Positions 32,829 to 41,056 of a stretch of 64,000 nt of DNA are shown one piece after another. Positions within the stretch are counted from its first letter, which is position 1, and the number at the start of each line of letters is the position of its first letter. The notes beneath the pieces were generated by a model. That model was not told the DNA's origin. It made no database searches and saw nothing but the letters and a program-made list of their open reading frames with translations. Origin of the DNA: Deltaproteobacteria bacterium (GTDB taxonomy: Bacteria > Desulfobacterota > Syntrophobacteria > Syntrophobacterales > Syntrophobacteraceae); contig JAKAJS010000097.1 of assembly GCA_021813685.1 (NCBI GenBank), forward strand, positions 24,363-88,362. Direction: 5' to 3'. Made by a program: the position numbers and the translations under genes.

Positions 32829-33005
32829 TCATTCCGACTGGCTTTTACTCATCAGAACAGATTCTATATTTCTGTGGATCGATCGCGCGAAGGCTTCAAA
32901 TTTCCGGGCCTGCTTCAGAGACGGCATCCCATCAGGCAGCAAGCCAAGATTGGCCGGGTATCGGGCATCGACATAGAGCTTGTCCACCTTAGTGACCTTT
33001 TTCAT
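32829..33005 (-). pseudogene. Truncated HEPN-domain protein
   Basis: A 58-aa open frame from ATG 33005 (MKKVTKVDKLYVDARYPANLGLLPDGMPSLKQARKFEAF...). It matches the C-terminal half of HEPN proteins that pair with MNT nucleotidyltransferases (YxDARYP, then a final helix). The N-terminal half with the Rx4-6H RNase motif is absent, whereas intact HEPN proteins of this class have about 125 residues. It overlaps the end of the nucleotidyltransferase frame by 17 bp, as in intact MNT-HEPN operons, but the order of the remaining pieces shows deletion. Confidence 0.6.
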
Positions 33006-33385
33006 ACAGGACCTCGCCGTTCTCCTCGATATCCTTGGCGAACATGCTCCCCTGCCGTATGAATTCTTCGTGCATCGGTTTTGTGTGAACGATCAAGTGG
33101 CTGAGGGCCGCAGTAGATGATCTACGCGTCATAGACCGGATCGGACGGGTCAACGGGCATGCGCTTTCGAATCTCCCGCAGCAATGAGGAGACACGATGA
33201 TAGTGCTTCATGCTCTCATCGAAGCTCCGTGGAGTGAAATCGTCTTCGGTGACAACAAGAAGATCGATGTCGCTGTCAGGCCCCGGCTCGCCGACGGCAT
33301 GAGAGCCGAAAACAATCACTTTTCGAATATTGCCGGCTCCAGCCAACCTGGAAATAATCTCCCGTCTGATTTTCTCAGCGATCAT
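32989..33385 (-). pseudogene. MNT-type nucleotidyltransferase, disrupted
   Basis: The 5' part (33385-33122, 87 codons) has the minimal nucleotidyltransferase motif VIVFGSHAVGEPGPDSDIDLLVV (GSxxxGxxxxxSDxD). The frame stops soon after RKRMPVD. A second frame (to 32989) supplies the matching C-terminal LIVHTKPMHEEFIRQGSMFAKDIEENGEVLYE. About 53 bp of extra DNA lies between MPVD and LIVHTK and breaks the frame. Intact homologues run continuously through this point. Antitoxin half of a HEPN/MNT module, now inactive. Confidence 0.65.
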
Positions 33386-33473
33386 CTGCCTGGCCTCAAG
33401 AATCTTTATGGAGATTGATAGTATTCGTCATCGTTGATTGCCTTCCCGCATACTCGCCTAATTGCATCCATAA

Positions 33474-34131
33474 TTATTCTAATGCAGAATCTATAACCTG
33501 TGAATTAAAAATCAGACCAGAGCTTTTAGCCCGGATGGCATCAACAATTTTCTCCAGATCTCCAACGTTCCGGCATGAGCGCCGTCGTTGCCGTCTTCCT
33601 TTATAGAAGATGAAAGTTGTTCGAGTTCCCTTGGAAGGCGTCCATTCTTAAAAAGCCAAGGCAACCGCAACCCAAGGTCACGACGAATTTTCTTGTTAAG
33701 GCCTTCAACGTCTTCACCTGGCAGCATGGACCTGGTAGCCACGTCAACGCATAGTCGAAACATCGTTCCCGCTGCGTTACAGCAGCCAACTGCCAAACAT
33801 GTTGAACCTTCGTTGAAAACCTTCTCGATGTCTTTCGGGATATAATCCGGTGAGGCAATTACAGCTCGGTCCTTAAGGCTCACATGTCCACGCAGATCGA
33901 GGAAATCATTCAGAGCCCCGAGGTCAAGGAGTCCCTTCTGTTTGAGGGTCTGAGAAGAGCTCAGTTTATCGACCAATATGTGAAGACGGTCGATTTGTGG
34001 CATTCACCGCAAACACAGAAGGCCTCGTGCGTGCTCACCACACCGTTAAAATCGACTTTAATACTGGATAAAACAGTGAATGGAATTCAGCGAGCATTGC
34101 AGCGGGGACAGTCGGTCACGAGCCAGCTCAT
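33474..34131 (-). pseudogene. DUF4145 protein gene with multiple lesions
   Basis: Reading the complement from ATG 34131: MSWLVTDCPRCNA begins a zinc ribbon typical of DUF4145 proteins, then an in-frame TGA, then ...AFCVCGECHKSTVF (second zinc pair). A frameshift leads into the largest open piece (34003-33512). That piece carries LVDKLSSSQTLKQKGLLDLG...FNEGSTCLAVGCCNAAGTMFRLCVDVATRSMLP and LSSSIKEDGNDGAHAGTL, the DUF4145 core. After GAHAGTL the native C-terminus is lost and replaced by the 76-bp duplicated segment. So one stop, one frameshift and a replaced 3' end. Confidence 0.7.
33480..33555. repeat. 76-bp duplicated segment, copy 2
   Basis: Matches 26862-26937 at about 67 of 76 positions. 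It joins the DUF4145 pseudogene exactly where similarity to that family ends, so it marks a rearrangement junction. Confidence 0.65.
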
Positions 34132-34172
34132 AACGGCTGGTCCTTGGATGAAAAAGTACCGCACAAAGCACT

Positions 34173-34196
34173 GCGGGCCGCCCAAGGGCGGCCCGC
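34173..34196. terminator. Strong GC hairpin downstream of tRNA-Glu
   Basis: Perfect 11-bp stem GCGGGCCGCCC / GGGCGGCCCGC with an AA loop. It is positioned where minus-strand transcription from the two tRNA genes would end; no T run follows closely. Confidence 0.45.
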
Positions 34197-34204
34197 GAAA
34201 TGGA

Positions 34205-34277
34205 TAGTCCCAACGGGACTCGAACCCGTGTCTTCGGCGTGAGAGGCCGATATCCTAGGCCACTAGACGATGGGACC
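34205..34277 (-). tRNA. tRNA-Glu (anticodon CTC)
   Basis: 73 nt on the complement. Acceptor stem GGTCCCA/TGGGACT (one G-U pair), D arm GTCTAGTGGCCTAGGAT, anticodon stem TCGGC/GCCGA with loop CTCTCAC giving CTC, and T arm GGGTTCGAGTCCC. CCA is not encoded. Reads GAG codons. Confidence 0.93.
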
Positions 34278-34291
34278 GTCAGAAAAAAAAT

Positions 34292-34365
34292 TGGCTGGGG
34301 GACTAGGATTTGAACCTAGGTAGGCAGATCCAGAGTCTGCAGTCCTGCCGCTGGACGATCCCCCA
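34292..34365 (-). tRNA. tRNA-Gln (anticodon CTG)
   Basis: 74 nt including an encoded CCA. Acceptor TGGGGGA/TCCCCCA, anticodon stem GCAGA/TCTGC with loop CTCTGGA giving CTG, and T arm containing GGTTCAAATCC. 14 bp upstream of tRNA-Glu in the same transcript. Reads CAG codons. Confidence 0.92.
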
Positions 34366-34505
34366 ACGCATCGATGCACAATAAACAAAGCTTGCTCCAA
34401 AGTCAAGGCGAAAGCGCACCCAGTACTCCTCTACGCAAGGATTTCCACAATGACCCAATCCCTGCTATAATTCACGCACTTGAATCTTCTTGTGGAGGAG
34501 AATGG

Positions 34506-34703
34506 ATGACTACCGTTATGCCGGAAGGCGAAGCGCTGCGCAGGGCTGTAAAATGGATCTCGGAAGAGATCGGGGAGCACCCGGATAAATCCGTACAGAA
34601 GCTCGTAAACGAGGCTGTGGCCCGTTTCGACCTCTCCCCCCGGGACACCGACTTTTTGATGTCCTTTTACAAAAAGGGGGGAAGTACGCCCCAGGCCAAC
34701 TGA
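34506..34703 (+). CDS. Small conserved hypothetical protein
   Basis: 65 aa; ATG 34506 behind a very good GGAGGAG. Possible sigma-70 promoter TTCCAC-17-TATAAT at about 34440-34475. Helical protein: PEGEALRRAVKWISEEIGEHPDKSVQKLVNEAVARFDLSPRDTDFLMSFYKKGG. Similar small proteins ending in LSPxDxxFLxxF are common in Desulfobacterota. Function unknown. Its 3' end converges with the kdsD-like gene 3 bp away. Confidence 0.75.
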   Translation: MTTVMPEGEALRRAVKWISEEIGEHPDKSVQKLVNEAVARFDLSPRDTDFLMSFYKKGGSTPQAN

Positions 34704-34706
34704 ATC

Positions 34707-35693
34707 CTAGAGACCCGCCCGGACCAGGTCGTGAAGCCGGATAATTCCAACCACCCTGCTTTCGCCGTCCAGCACCGGAAGGACCGATATCTGCGAAGGG
34801 CGGTTTTCCATGAGGCTCAGAGCTTCGACAGCGAGCCGGCTTTCTTCTATCACAACCGGGTTGGCGGTCATGAGGCTGTCGATCTCCCGGTCGAGCAGAT
34901 TTTCCCCGGACTGCACGGCTCTTCGCAAGTCCCCGTCGGTAAAAATCCCCAGAAGATCTCCGGCGTGGGATACGACCAGGACGGCCCCCATCGCCTTTCC
35001 GGTGAGCATCACCAGAGCGTCGCGCATGGGCGTACCGCTCATCGCGACAGGCAGTTCGGCCCCCGAGTGCATGAGGTCCTTTACCCGGAAAAGCAGCCGG
35101 CGGCCCAAAGCGCCCGAAGGATGGAGCCGGCTGAAATCTTCGGACGAAAAACCTTTTAGAGTCAGAATGCAGCCCGCAAGCGCATCCCCCAGAACCATCG
35201 CCGCGGTGGTGCTGCTCGTGGGGGCAAGATTTAGCGGGCACGCCTCGGAATCAACCGATGCGTCCAGGCAGATGTCGCAATCCCGGGCAAGGGTCGAGTG
35301 GATTTTTCCGACCATCGCTATGGTTTTGAGCCCCAGGCGCTTAAACATTTGCAGCAACTGCACCACTTCGCCGGTCTCTCCGCTGTTGCTCAAAAAAAGA
35401 CCGACATCCCCGCGCTGAATTATCCCGAGGTCCCCGTGCATCGCCTCGACCGGGTGGATGAAAATGGAGGGCGTGCCCGTGCTCGAAAGGGTCGCCGAAA
35501 TCTTTCCGGCCACGATGCCCGACTTTCCCAAACCGGTTGAGATCACCTTTCCTTCCATTCGCGAAAGGAGTGCTGCGGCCATTTCAAATTCAGGGCCGAT
35601 CCGGTCGCAGAGACATTCCAGAGCGGCTATTTCCTTGCGGATCAGCTCTTTTGCAAGATCAAGACATGAAATCATAATTGTTTGTACCGCCAA
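34707..35693 (-). CDS. kdsD: D-arabinose-5-phosphate isomerase (KpsF/GutQ family)
   Basis: 328 aa. SIS domain at about 40-180 (GKVISTGLGKSGIVAGKISATLSSTGTPSIFIHPVEAMHGDLG; SNSGETGEV; APTSSTTAAMVLGDALA), then two CBS domains at about 205-328 (VKDLMHSG...; IDSLMTANPVVIEE). The order SIS-CBS-CBS and length are exactly those of KdsD/KpsF, which isomerises ribulose-5-phosphate to arabinose-5-phosphate for KDO and so lipopolysaccharide synthesis. An upstream ATG starts MAVQTIMISCL; MISCLDLAKEL could be the true start. Confidence 0.92.
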   Translation of the reverse strand: MAVQTIMISCLDLAKELIRKEIAALECLCDRIGPEFEMAAALLSRMEGKVISTGLGKSGIVAGKISATLSSTGTPSIFIHPVEAMHGDLGIIQRGDVGLFLSNSGETGEVVQLLQMFKRLGLKTIAMVGKIHSTLARDCDICLDASVDSEACPLNLAPTSSTTAAMVLGDALAGCILTLKGFSSEDFSRLHPSGALGRRLLFRVKDLMHSGAELPVAMSGTPMRDALVMLTGKAMGAVLVVSHAGDLLGIFTDGDLRRAVQSGENLLDREIDSLMTANPVVIEESRLAVEALSLMENRPSQISVLPVLDGESRVVGIIRLHDLVRAGL

Positions 35694-35698
35694 ACCTG

Positions 35699-36586
35699 TC
35701 AGCTTTTCACGTTGAGATAATTTCTCAGACTGAATTGCGCGTTGTTGATTTTGAGTTTCCTGCGGATGTTTTTCCTGTGGGTGCGCACGGTGCTCTCCGC
35801 AATGTTTAGCTGCCGAGCTATCTCGTCGGTTGTCACCCCGTTTTTGATGAGCGAGGCGATCTGCAATTCGGTAAAGGAGAGCGCCATGGCCACGCGGGAG
35901 TCGACGGCAAACCCGGTGGTGAGATCTTCGATTTGCTTGGTAAGCATTTCGAGCTGGACGGAATGGTTGTGGAGGCCCGGATCGTTTTTAAGCTTTACCA
36001 CCATGGGTATGACCAGGTTTCTGAGTTTCATCGCGATCCGCTTTTCCACTTCCTCCCGTTCGCGTTCGATATTTTGGGCGAAAACCGAAAGCGCCCGGTT
36101 GGTATCCAGAAGCTGGGTATTCAGGGTTTCCAACCGTTGCTGCTGTGCGAGCAGATCCTCGCGGCTTTTTTTGAGATCGTCTATCAGCCGCTTGGATTTC
36201 CGCTCATTTTCCAGCGCCTTGAGGGCCCGCACCACCGAGTGGTAGAGCAGCTCATTTTGAAAGGGTTTTTCCAGCAGATCGAACGCCCCCAGCTTGAGCG
36301 CCCGGATAGCGATCTCCTTATCGGCATAGCCGGTTATAATGATGATTTTCGAATCGCCGCCAAACTGCGAAATGAGGTCCAGACCGCAGACATCCAGAAT
36401 GAAGATATCGAGCAGGATTATGTCGCACCGCTCCCGCCTGGCACCTTCAAGGGCCGCCTCCGCATTGGGGAAAGCTTGCGCGTGAAGCCCCCAGCTCTGA
36501 ATCACCTCGGTCAGGGTTTCGCAAACCAACTGGTCGTCGTCCACCACCATGACCCTGGAATTCTTGAAAGCTTCCAAAGCGTCCAC
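35699..36586 (-). CDS. Response regulator with coiled coil and LuxR-type helix-turn-helix
   Basis: 295 aa. Receiver 1-130: VMVVDDDQLVCE, phospho-aspartate in IILLDIFILDVCG, KPFQNELL. A long coiled coil (about 130-190, LIDDLKKSREDLLAQQQRLETLNTQLLDTNRALSVF) follows. A segment resembling the linker before LuxR domains in PAS-LuxR proteins comes next, then the helix-turn-helix FTELQIASLIKNGVTTDEIARQLNIAESTVRTHRKNIRRKLK (about 232-285). 5 bp after its stop lies the start of kdsD, so they may be cotranscribed. Divergent from the sigma-54 regulator at 36902. The cognate kinase is not adjacent. Confidence 0.85.
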   Translation of the reverse strand: MDALEAFKNSRVMVVDDDQLVCETLTEVIQSWGLHAQAFPNAEAALEGARRERCDIILLDIFILDVCGLDLISQFGGDSKIIIITGYADKEIAIRALKLGAFDLLEKPFQNELLYHSVVRALKALENERKSKRLIDDLKKSREDLLAQQQRLETLNTQLLDTNRALSVFAQNIEREREEVEKRIAMKLRNLVIPMVVKLKNDPGLHNHSVQLEMLTKQIEDLTTGFAVDSRVAMALSFTELQIASLIKNGVTTDEIARQLNIAESTVRTHRKNIRRKLKINNAQFSLRNYLNVKS

Positions 36587-36901
36587 TTTGAATCATCTCC
36601 TTCGGAGCACCAAAGCGACCAAAATGCCAAAATATTGGAAAATACGCGGATCGTGCGGGATGCCGAATGCCCCCTTCGCTGACCATCTGCCCCACTGTTT
36701 TGCTCTCGGGTACTCTGTTACCAAAAAATCGAACTAAACGCAATAAATTAGCTATTTAGTATGAAATGCCCTATAATAGCCGCAACCTGGTATTCGAAAA
36801 TTTTTCGGCAGCGTTAAAGTGCAGATTCCGGAAAGCCGATTTATAGTAAAATAGATTTATCGATATATTACTCATCACTCGCGATACGGTATTGAGCTGA
36901 C
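36587..36901. other. Divergent promoter region between two regulators
   Basis: 315 bp, AT-rich near 36740-36870. No sigma-54 consensus and no gene found; presumably the promoters of both divergent regulator genes lie here. Confidence 0.4.
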
Positions 36902-38254
36902 ATGGCAAAAGTGCTCCTCGTTGAATACGACCAGACCTGGCAAAATATTGCCATGCAAGGCCTGAGCGCCCACAAGGTGGAATGCTCCACGGCGTTGAGC
37001 GAGGCCTACAAGCGGCTGGAAAGCGAAGTCTTCGACGTGATCGTGGTGAGCATAGAAACCAACTATGGCGATAACGTTCGAACCCTCAAGAGCAAGCTTC
37101 CGCCCAATACCCCCGTGTTGGTGGCCAGTGAGCAGACAAAGACCGAAAATGTGGTCCAAACGATTCGGACCGGCGCCTTCGACTTCATCGTCAAACCCTA
37201 CAATGCGGCCAGGATCGGTGTTGCCGTCGAGCAGGCTCTGGAAAACCGGGCTCTTCGCAATGAAATCGACTACCTGCGGCGCACCCAGGACATTACCTAC
37301 GATTTCGACCGGATCATAGCCGTAAGCCCGGCCATGGGAAAAGTCATCTCCACCCTGAAAAGGATTGCGGACTCGGAGGCAACGATCCTTATCACCGGAG
37401 AAACGGGGACCGGCAAGAGCATGCTCTCCGGAACGGTACACTACAACAGCCGAAGACGCTCCAAGCCGTTCGTGAAAATCAACTGCGCCAATATTCCCGA
37501 AACCCTTCTGGAAAGCGAGCTTTTCGGACACGAACGGGGGGCTTTTACGGGGGCGACCAAAACCCGCACGGGAAGACTCGAGCAGGCCAACGGCGGCTCG
37601 GTATTCCTCGACGAAATAGGCGAACTCACTCCCGCGCTCCAGGCAAAGCTTCTGCGGGTGCTCGAAGAAAAATGCTTCGAGCGTCTGGGAGGCAATCAGA
37701 CTATCCGCACCGATATTCGCATCATTGCGGCGACCCACAAAAACCTCGAGGCCAACGTGGAGGCCGGCACTTTCCGGCAGGATCTCTACTACAGGATCAA
37801 TGTATTACGGGTGCACCTGCCGGCCCTGCGAGAGCGGGCCGAGTGCATCGAACCCCTTTCCAAATACCTGCTGGAAAAGACCTGTCGTGAACTCAAGAAG
37901 AATTTCAACGGTTTTGCCCCGGGGGTCATGGATCTTTTCAAGCGCCACACCTGGCCCGGAAACGTTCGCGAGCTTTCAAACACCATCGAACGGGCGGTTC
38001 TGCTGGAAGAAAGCAACCGGATAACCCTGGAGAGCATCTCGGTTTCAGGATTTTCGCAGAAAGCCGACCCCCCTTCCTCCAAGCCCATAAAAGACCTGGA
38101 GACAAGCGAAAAAGACCTGCTGGTAAAAGCCCTCGAATTGGCCGACTGGGTTCAGAAAGACGCCGCCATCCGCCTCGGAGTAACGGCGCGCAAGCTCAAC
38201 TACATGATTCGAAAACATGGCATTACCCACACCCGGTGGCGCAGGAACAAATGA
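36902..38254 (+). CDS. Sigma-54-dependent regulator with degenerate receiver
   Basis: 450 aa. The N-terminus has the receiver fold, but the acidic pocket is broken: VEYDQ replaces VDDE and the phospho-aspartate position is serine (VVSIE, S50), while the lysine (FIVKPY, K98) is kept. The AAA+ domain is intact: Walker A GETGTGKS (166-173), sigma-54 contact loop GAFTGA (213-218), Walker B VFLDE (234-238) and RHTWPGNVRELSN. A Fis-like helix-turn-helix ends the protein (DAAIRLGVTARKLNYMIRKHG). It can therefore activate sigma-54 promoters but probably without aspartate phosphorylation. Any link to the promoters in this window is untested. Confidence 0.88.
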   Translation: MAKVLLVEYDQTWQNIAMQGLSAHKVECSTALSEAYKRLESEVFDVIVVSIETNYGDNVRTLKSKLPPNTPVLVASEQTKTENVVQTIRTGAFDFIVKPYNAARIGVAVEQALENRALRNEIDYLRRTQDITYDFDRIIAVSPAMGKVISTLKRIADSEATILITGETGTGKSMLSGTVHYNSRRRSKPFVKINCANIPETLLESELFGHERGAFTGATKTRTGRLEQANGGSVFLDEIGELTPALQAKLLRVLEEKCFERLGGNQTIRTDIRIIAATHKNLEANVEAGTFRQDLYYRINVLRVHLPALRERAECIEPLSKYLLEKTCRELKKNFNGFAPGVMDLFKRHTWPGNVRELSNTIERAVLLEESNRITLESISVSGFSQKADPPSSKPIKDLETSEKDLLVKALELADWVQKDAAIRLGVTARKLNYMIRKHGITHTRWRRNK

Positions 38255-38255
38255 A

Positions 38256-38360
38256 ATTAAGAATCACGAATTAAGAATTACGAATTCAAAATCAAAAGCC
38301 CGGGCTGATTCCTCCCAGGCTCTTAATTCGTTTTTAATTCGTAATTCCTAATTCTTAATT
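38256..38360. repeat. AT-rich palindromic repeat element, copy 2
   Basis: Left arm 38256-38287 (AATTAAGAATCACGAATTAAGAATTACGAATT, 32 bp in part) and right arm 38321-38360 (reverse complement of the same units) flank a 33-bp core with CCCGGGCTG...CCTCCCAGG. It lies between the convergent sigma-54 regulator and YcaO genes. The stop codon of the YcaO gene is inside the right arm. Same arms as at 22593-22766. Confidence 0.7.
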
Positions 38361-40091
38361 GCCTTCCAGCTCTTCTTTCAGCTTTTCTATGTTTGTCCTG
38401 GCGAACTCAATATCGGGATCGAGTTCCAGCGCTATCGTGTAGAGGCGAATGGCCTCGTGTTTATGGCCGAGTTCTCTCAGGTTGGAGCCGATGTTTGCAT
38501 AATCTATTGCGGAGCCCGGGTCCAGCTCGATTGCCCGTTCAAAAGAAGCGATCGATTCGTCGTGTCTTTTGAGCTTGAAGTAGCAAAACCCCTTGAGATT
38601 GAAGATTTCCTTGAGATCCGGGTTTGCCTTTTCGGCCAGTGCCAGAGCTTCGAGAGCCTCCTCGTATCGTTCCAAATCCTTGAGGCACGAAGCGATGTGG
38701 ACGTGTATGCTTCCGATTTCTCCCGGGTCGGGAGACTGGTGGAGCGCGCTGGTAAAGAGGGCAAGGGCTGACTCGACGTCTCCTCGAAGCTCGAGACTGT
38801 GAGCCAAGAAAAATGTCAGGTCGTAGCGGGGACCGAAGGTTGTCAGAAGCCGGTCCATTTGCGTGACCAGTTCATCGCCGTCCAGTCCGCGCAACATGGT
38901 GCGGGCTGCGTGTTGAGCGAAGTCGGTATTGCGGGTGTGATCGAGAAAGTGGGCGCCGGGAACGATCATGTAGACCGCCGGCACCTGCAACTCCGGATGG
39001 GTGACATTAATCGCGAGCACCTGGAGGCCAATTTTGGAAAGCGCTTCGACACACCTTTCGAGTTCCACCCGGATGTTTTCGTCCTCGTGGTCGGGCATAT
39101 CCTGGATGGAAATCCTGCCGTTCTTTCCGGTCATGAAGGCGGCTTCTTCGAGGCTCGCATACTTGGGAAGCGTAGGCCTGTAGGAGGTCCGGCTCTGGAA
39201 ATCGCCGGCAAGCTGGGCCACCTCGGTAAGCGCCCGGCAAAGAGATTTTTCGGGATTGGAGGTGGTTCCGGCGGTAAAGACTATTTCGCTGCTTTCGGGA
39301 AAAGTGATCGGGTCGTAGGCAAGAGCCGCAACGGTCGGCACTCCGGTATCGAGCGAGAAGTCGCGCAAAAACAGCTCGATTCCATTCTTTCGAAATTTTT
39401 CCAAAAGTTCGATCGCCGCCGGGTCCTTGATGGAAGCGGAATCGATTTCCGGAGTAAGAGTCCCGTCGTAGGTAACAATCGAGCCGACATGCCTTTCGAC
39501 CACTTCGCAAAGCCCCTGCAGGATGGCTTCCTCCAGAGTGTTTCCGCTGGCCGGTCCGTTATACTCGTTGATCGTGTAAAACCAGTCGATCGGAACCCAC
39601 TGCTCTCGTCCGAGAGTGAGATTGCGCGCCTTTACCCACCGCAGAGGCAGGTCTTCCAGAAACGAACGACATAGTTCCACAGGCGTGGTGGTGTCGTAGA
39701 CCGATTTTTTCAGATCCTCGATCGAGACCGCAAAGTCATCGAGTTCTTTGTACCGAAAGACGGGAAATGGAAAGGTGTGGATGAAGGAAAAGAAGCTGAA
39801 ACGCTCGATGAGTTCCATAAGCGCACTGGCTTCGGATTGCTTTGCGGTTGCGCCCTTGCCCATCTGTTTTTTGGTCCCGGTGAGCCGGGTGGCGTCTTCG
39901 CCGCAAAGGCTAATAAAAACAGGGATGTCAAGCCTTCCGGTATCGATCCGCACCGTCTTGGCAAGCACATCCCGGTGTAGCCGGGACAAACGCTCCCGCA
40001 CCCAGGCAATCGTCTGTTCGGGCGTCCTGGCTTTATCCTGGTCGTGGCTGTATTTTTTGAAACTGTCTTGGATATCGATATTTGCAATCAT
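38355..40091 (-). CDS. YcaO-domain protein with C-terminal TPR repeats
   Basis: 578 aa. YcaO domain at about 60-400. ATP-binding signatures are SEASALMELIERFSFFSF and LEEAILQGLCEVVERHVGS (E-x2-ER type), plus AGTTSNPEKSLCRALTEVAQL. After about residue 430 come four tetratricopeptide repeats (SALALFTSALHQSPD, EALEALALAEKANPD, ESIASFERAIELDPGSAIDYANIG, EAIRLYTIALELDPD). YcaO proteins use ATP to activate peptide or protein amides, as in azoline, thioamide and ribosomal S12 modification. No partner (ThiF-like, TfuA) or precursor gene is adjacent, so the substrate is unknown; the TPR tail may recruit it. The last residues and stop lie in an AT-rich repeat. Confidence 0.88.
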   Translation of the reverse strand: MIANIDIQDSFKKYSHDQDKARTPEQTIAWVRERLSRLHRDVLAKTVRIDTGRLDIPVFISLCGEDATRLTGTKKQMGKGATAKQSEASALMELIERFSFFSFIHTFPFPVFRYKELDDFAVSIEDLKKSVYDTTTPVELCRSFLEDLPLRWVKARNLTLGREQWVPIDWFYTINEYNGPASGNTLEEAILQGLCEVVERHVGSIVTYDGTLTPEIDSASIKDPAAIELLEKFRKNGIELFLRDFSLDTGVPTVAALAYDPITFPESSEIVFTAGTTSNPEKSLCRALTEVAQLAGDFQSRTSYRPTLPKYASLEEAAFMTGKNGRISIQDMPDHEDENIRVELERCVEALSKIGLQVLAINVTHPELQVPAVYMIVPGAHFLDHTRNTDFAQHAARTMLRGLDGDELVTQMDRLLTTFGPRYDLTFFLAHSLELRGDVESALALFTSALHQSPDPGEIGSIHVHIASCLKDLERYEEALEALALAEKANPDLKEIFNLKGFCYFKLKRHDESIASFERAIELDPGSAIDYANIGSNLRELGHKHEAIRLYTIALELDPDIEFARTNIEKLKEELEGN

Positions 40092-40109
40092 GTAGTCACC
40101 AGAAACCGT

Positions 40110-40997
40110 TTAGTTATGGACCGCCTCGTCTTCCTGCTCTTCGCTTTTGCGGATCAGTTCCAGAAGCTGGAAGGCGGCGCGCGGTGAGAGGTAAACACGG
40201 GGCATGCCCTTTATCTTGTTGAAATCCTGGACGCATTTCGGACGCTGGAGAGCAATCTTCAGGAGCGTTTCGTTTGTCAGTATCCTGAAGGGGGCGCGAT
40301 CGCGGCGGCGGGCCTCTTTTTCCCGGAACAGGTAGAGCGCCTTGAGAATGCGCTTGCCCGCAACGTCCAAAGACTTTGCGCCATAGATGTGTAAAAAATC
40401 CCCCGGACGGAAGATCTTTTTCACCACCTGCTGGGTGCAAAGCTTTTCCGAGGCCTCCAGGGCGGTTTGGAGCAGTTGCTGTTCTTCGAGCTGCAACGCC
40501 AGCCTGTGCCGCAGCGGAATGAGAAAGTGGGTGTCAAATCGGGCATACTCGATCTGCTCCTCGCGAAGGGGACGCCGCCCCCAGTCGTAGCGTTGCCACT
40601 TTTTATCCAGGCTGATCCCGAAGTGTTCGAGCAGAATCGGCGCAAGCCCCAGCTGCCTGTAGCCGAGGATCTTGGCGGCGACCGAAGTATCGAAAACATT
40701 GCGCACCATGAACTTGAAATCACGCTTGAGCCCGGCGATGTCATTGGGGGCTGCGTGGAAGATTTTTTCCACCTCGGGGTTTTGCAGCACCTCCCCGAAT
40801 GGCTGGATATCGCCCACCGAAAGCGGGTCGATAATGTAATCCTTCTCGTTGCTCGATACCTGTATGAGACAGATTCGGTTGAAGTAGGCGTAGAAGCTGT
40901 TCGACTCCGTATCTACTGCAATATGAGAGGACTCTTCGACCTCCCGGACGAATTGTAGAAAATCACGCTTGTTTTCGATCAGAACCACACTGTTCAT
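40110..40997 (-). CDS. rnd: Ribonuclease D
   Basis: 295 aa. DEDDy 3'-5' exonuclease: motif I HIAVDTESNSFY (D, E), motif II around IFHAAPNDIAGLKRDF (D), motif III QIEYARFDTHFL (Y, D). The C-terminal HRDC-like part lies about 205-290 (LFREKEARRRDRAPFRILTNETLLKIA...KGMPRV). Normally about 370 residues with two HRDC domains; here only one. Processes the 3' ends of tRNA and other structured RNA. 18 bp upstream of the YcaO gene, same strand, possibly one transcript. Confidence 0.88.
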   Translation of the reverse strand: MNSVVLIENKRDFLQFVREVEESSHIAVDTESNSFYAYFNRICLIQVSSNEKDYIIDPLSVGDIQPFGEVLQNPEVEKIFHAAPNDIAGLKRDFKFMVRNVFDTSVAAKILGYRQLGLAPILLEHFGISLDKKWQRYDWGRRPLREEQIEYARFDTHFLIPLRHRLALQLEEQQLLQTALEASEKLCTQQVVKKIFRPGDFLHIYGAKSLDVAGKRILKALYLFREKEARRRDRAPFRILTNETLLKIALQRPKCVQDFNKIKGMPRVYLSPRAAFQLLELIRKSEEQEDEAVHN

Positions 40998-41056
40998 GAT
41001 GCAACTTTTCCGCCCTTTTCTCCTATGTTATTGTAAGACAGGAAAATGAGGCCGAA

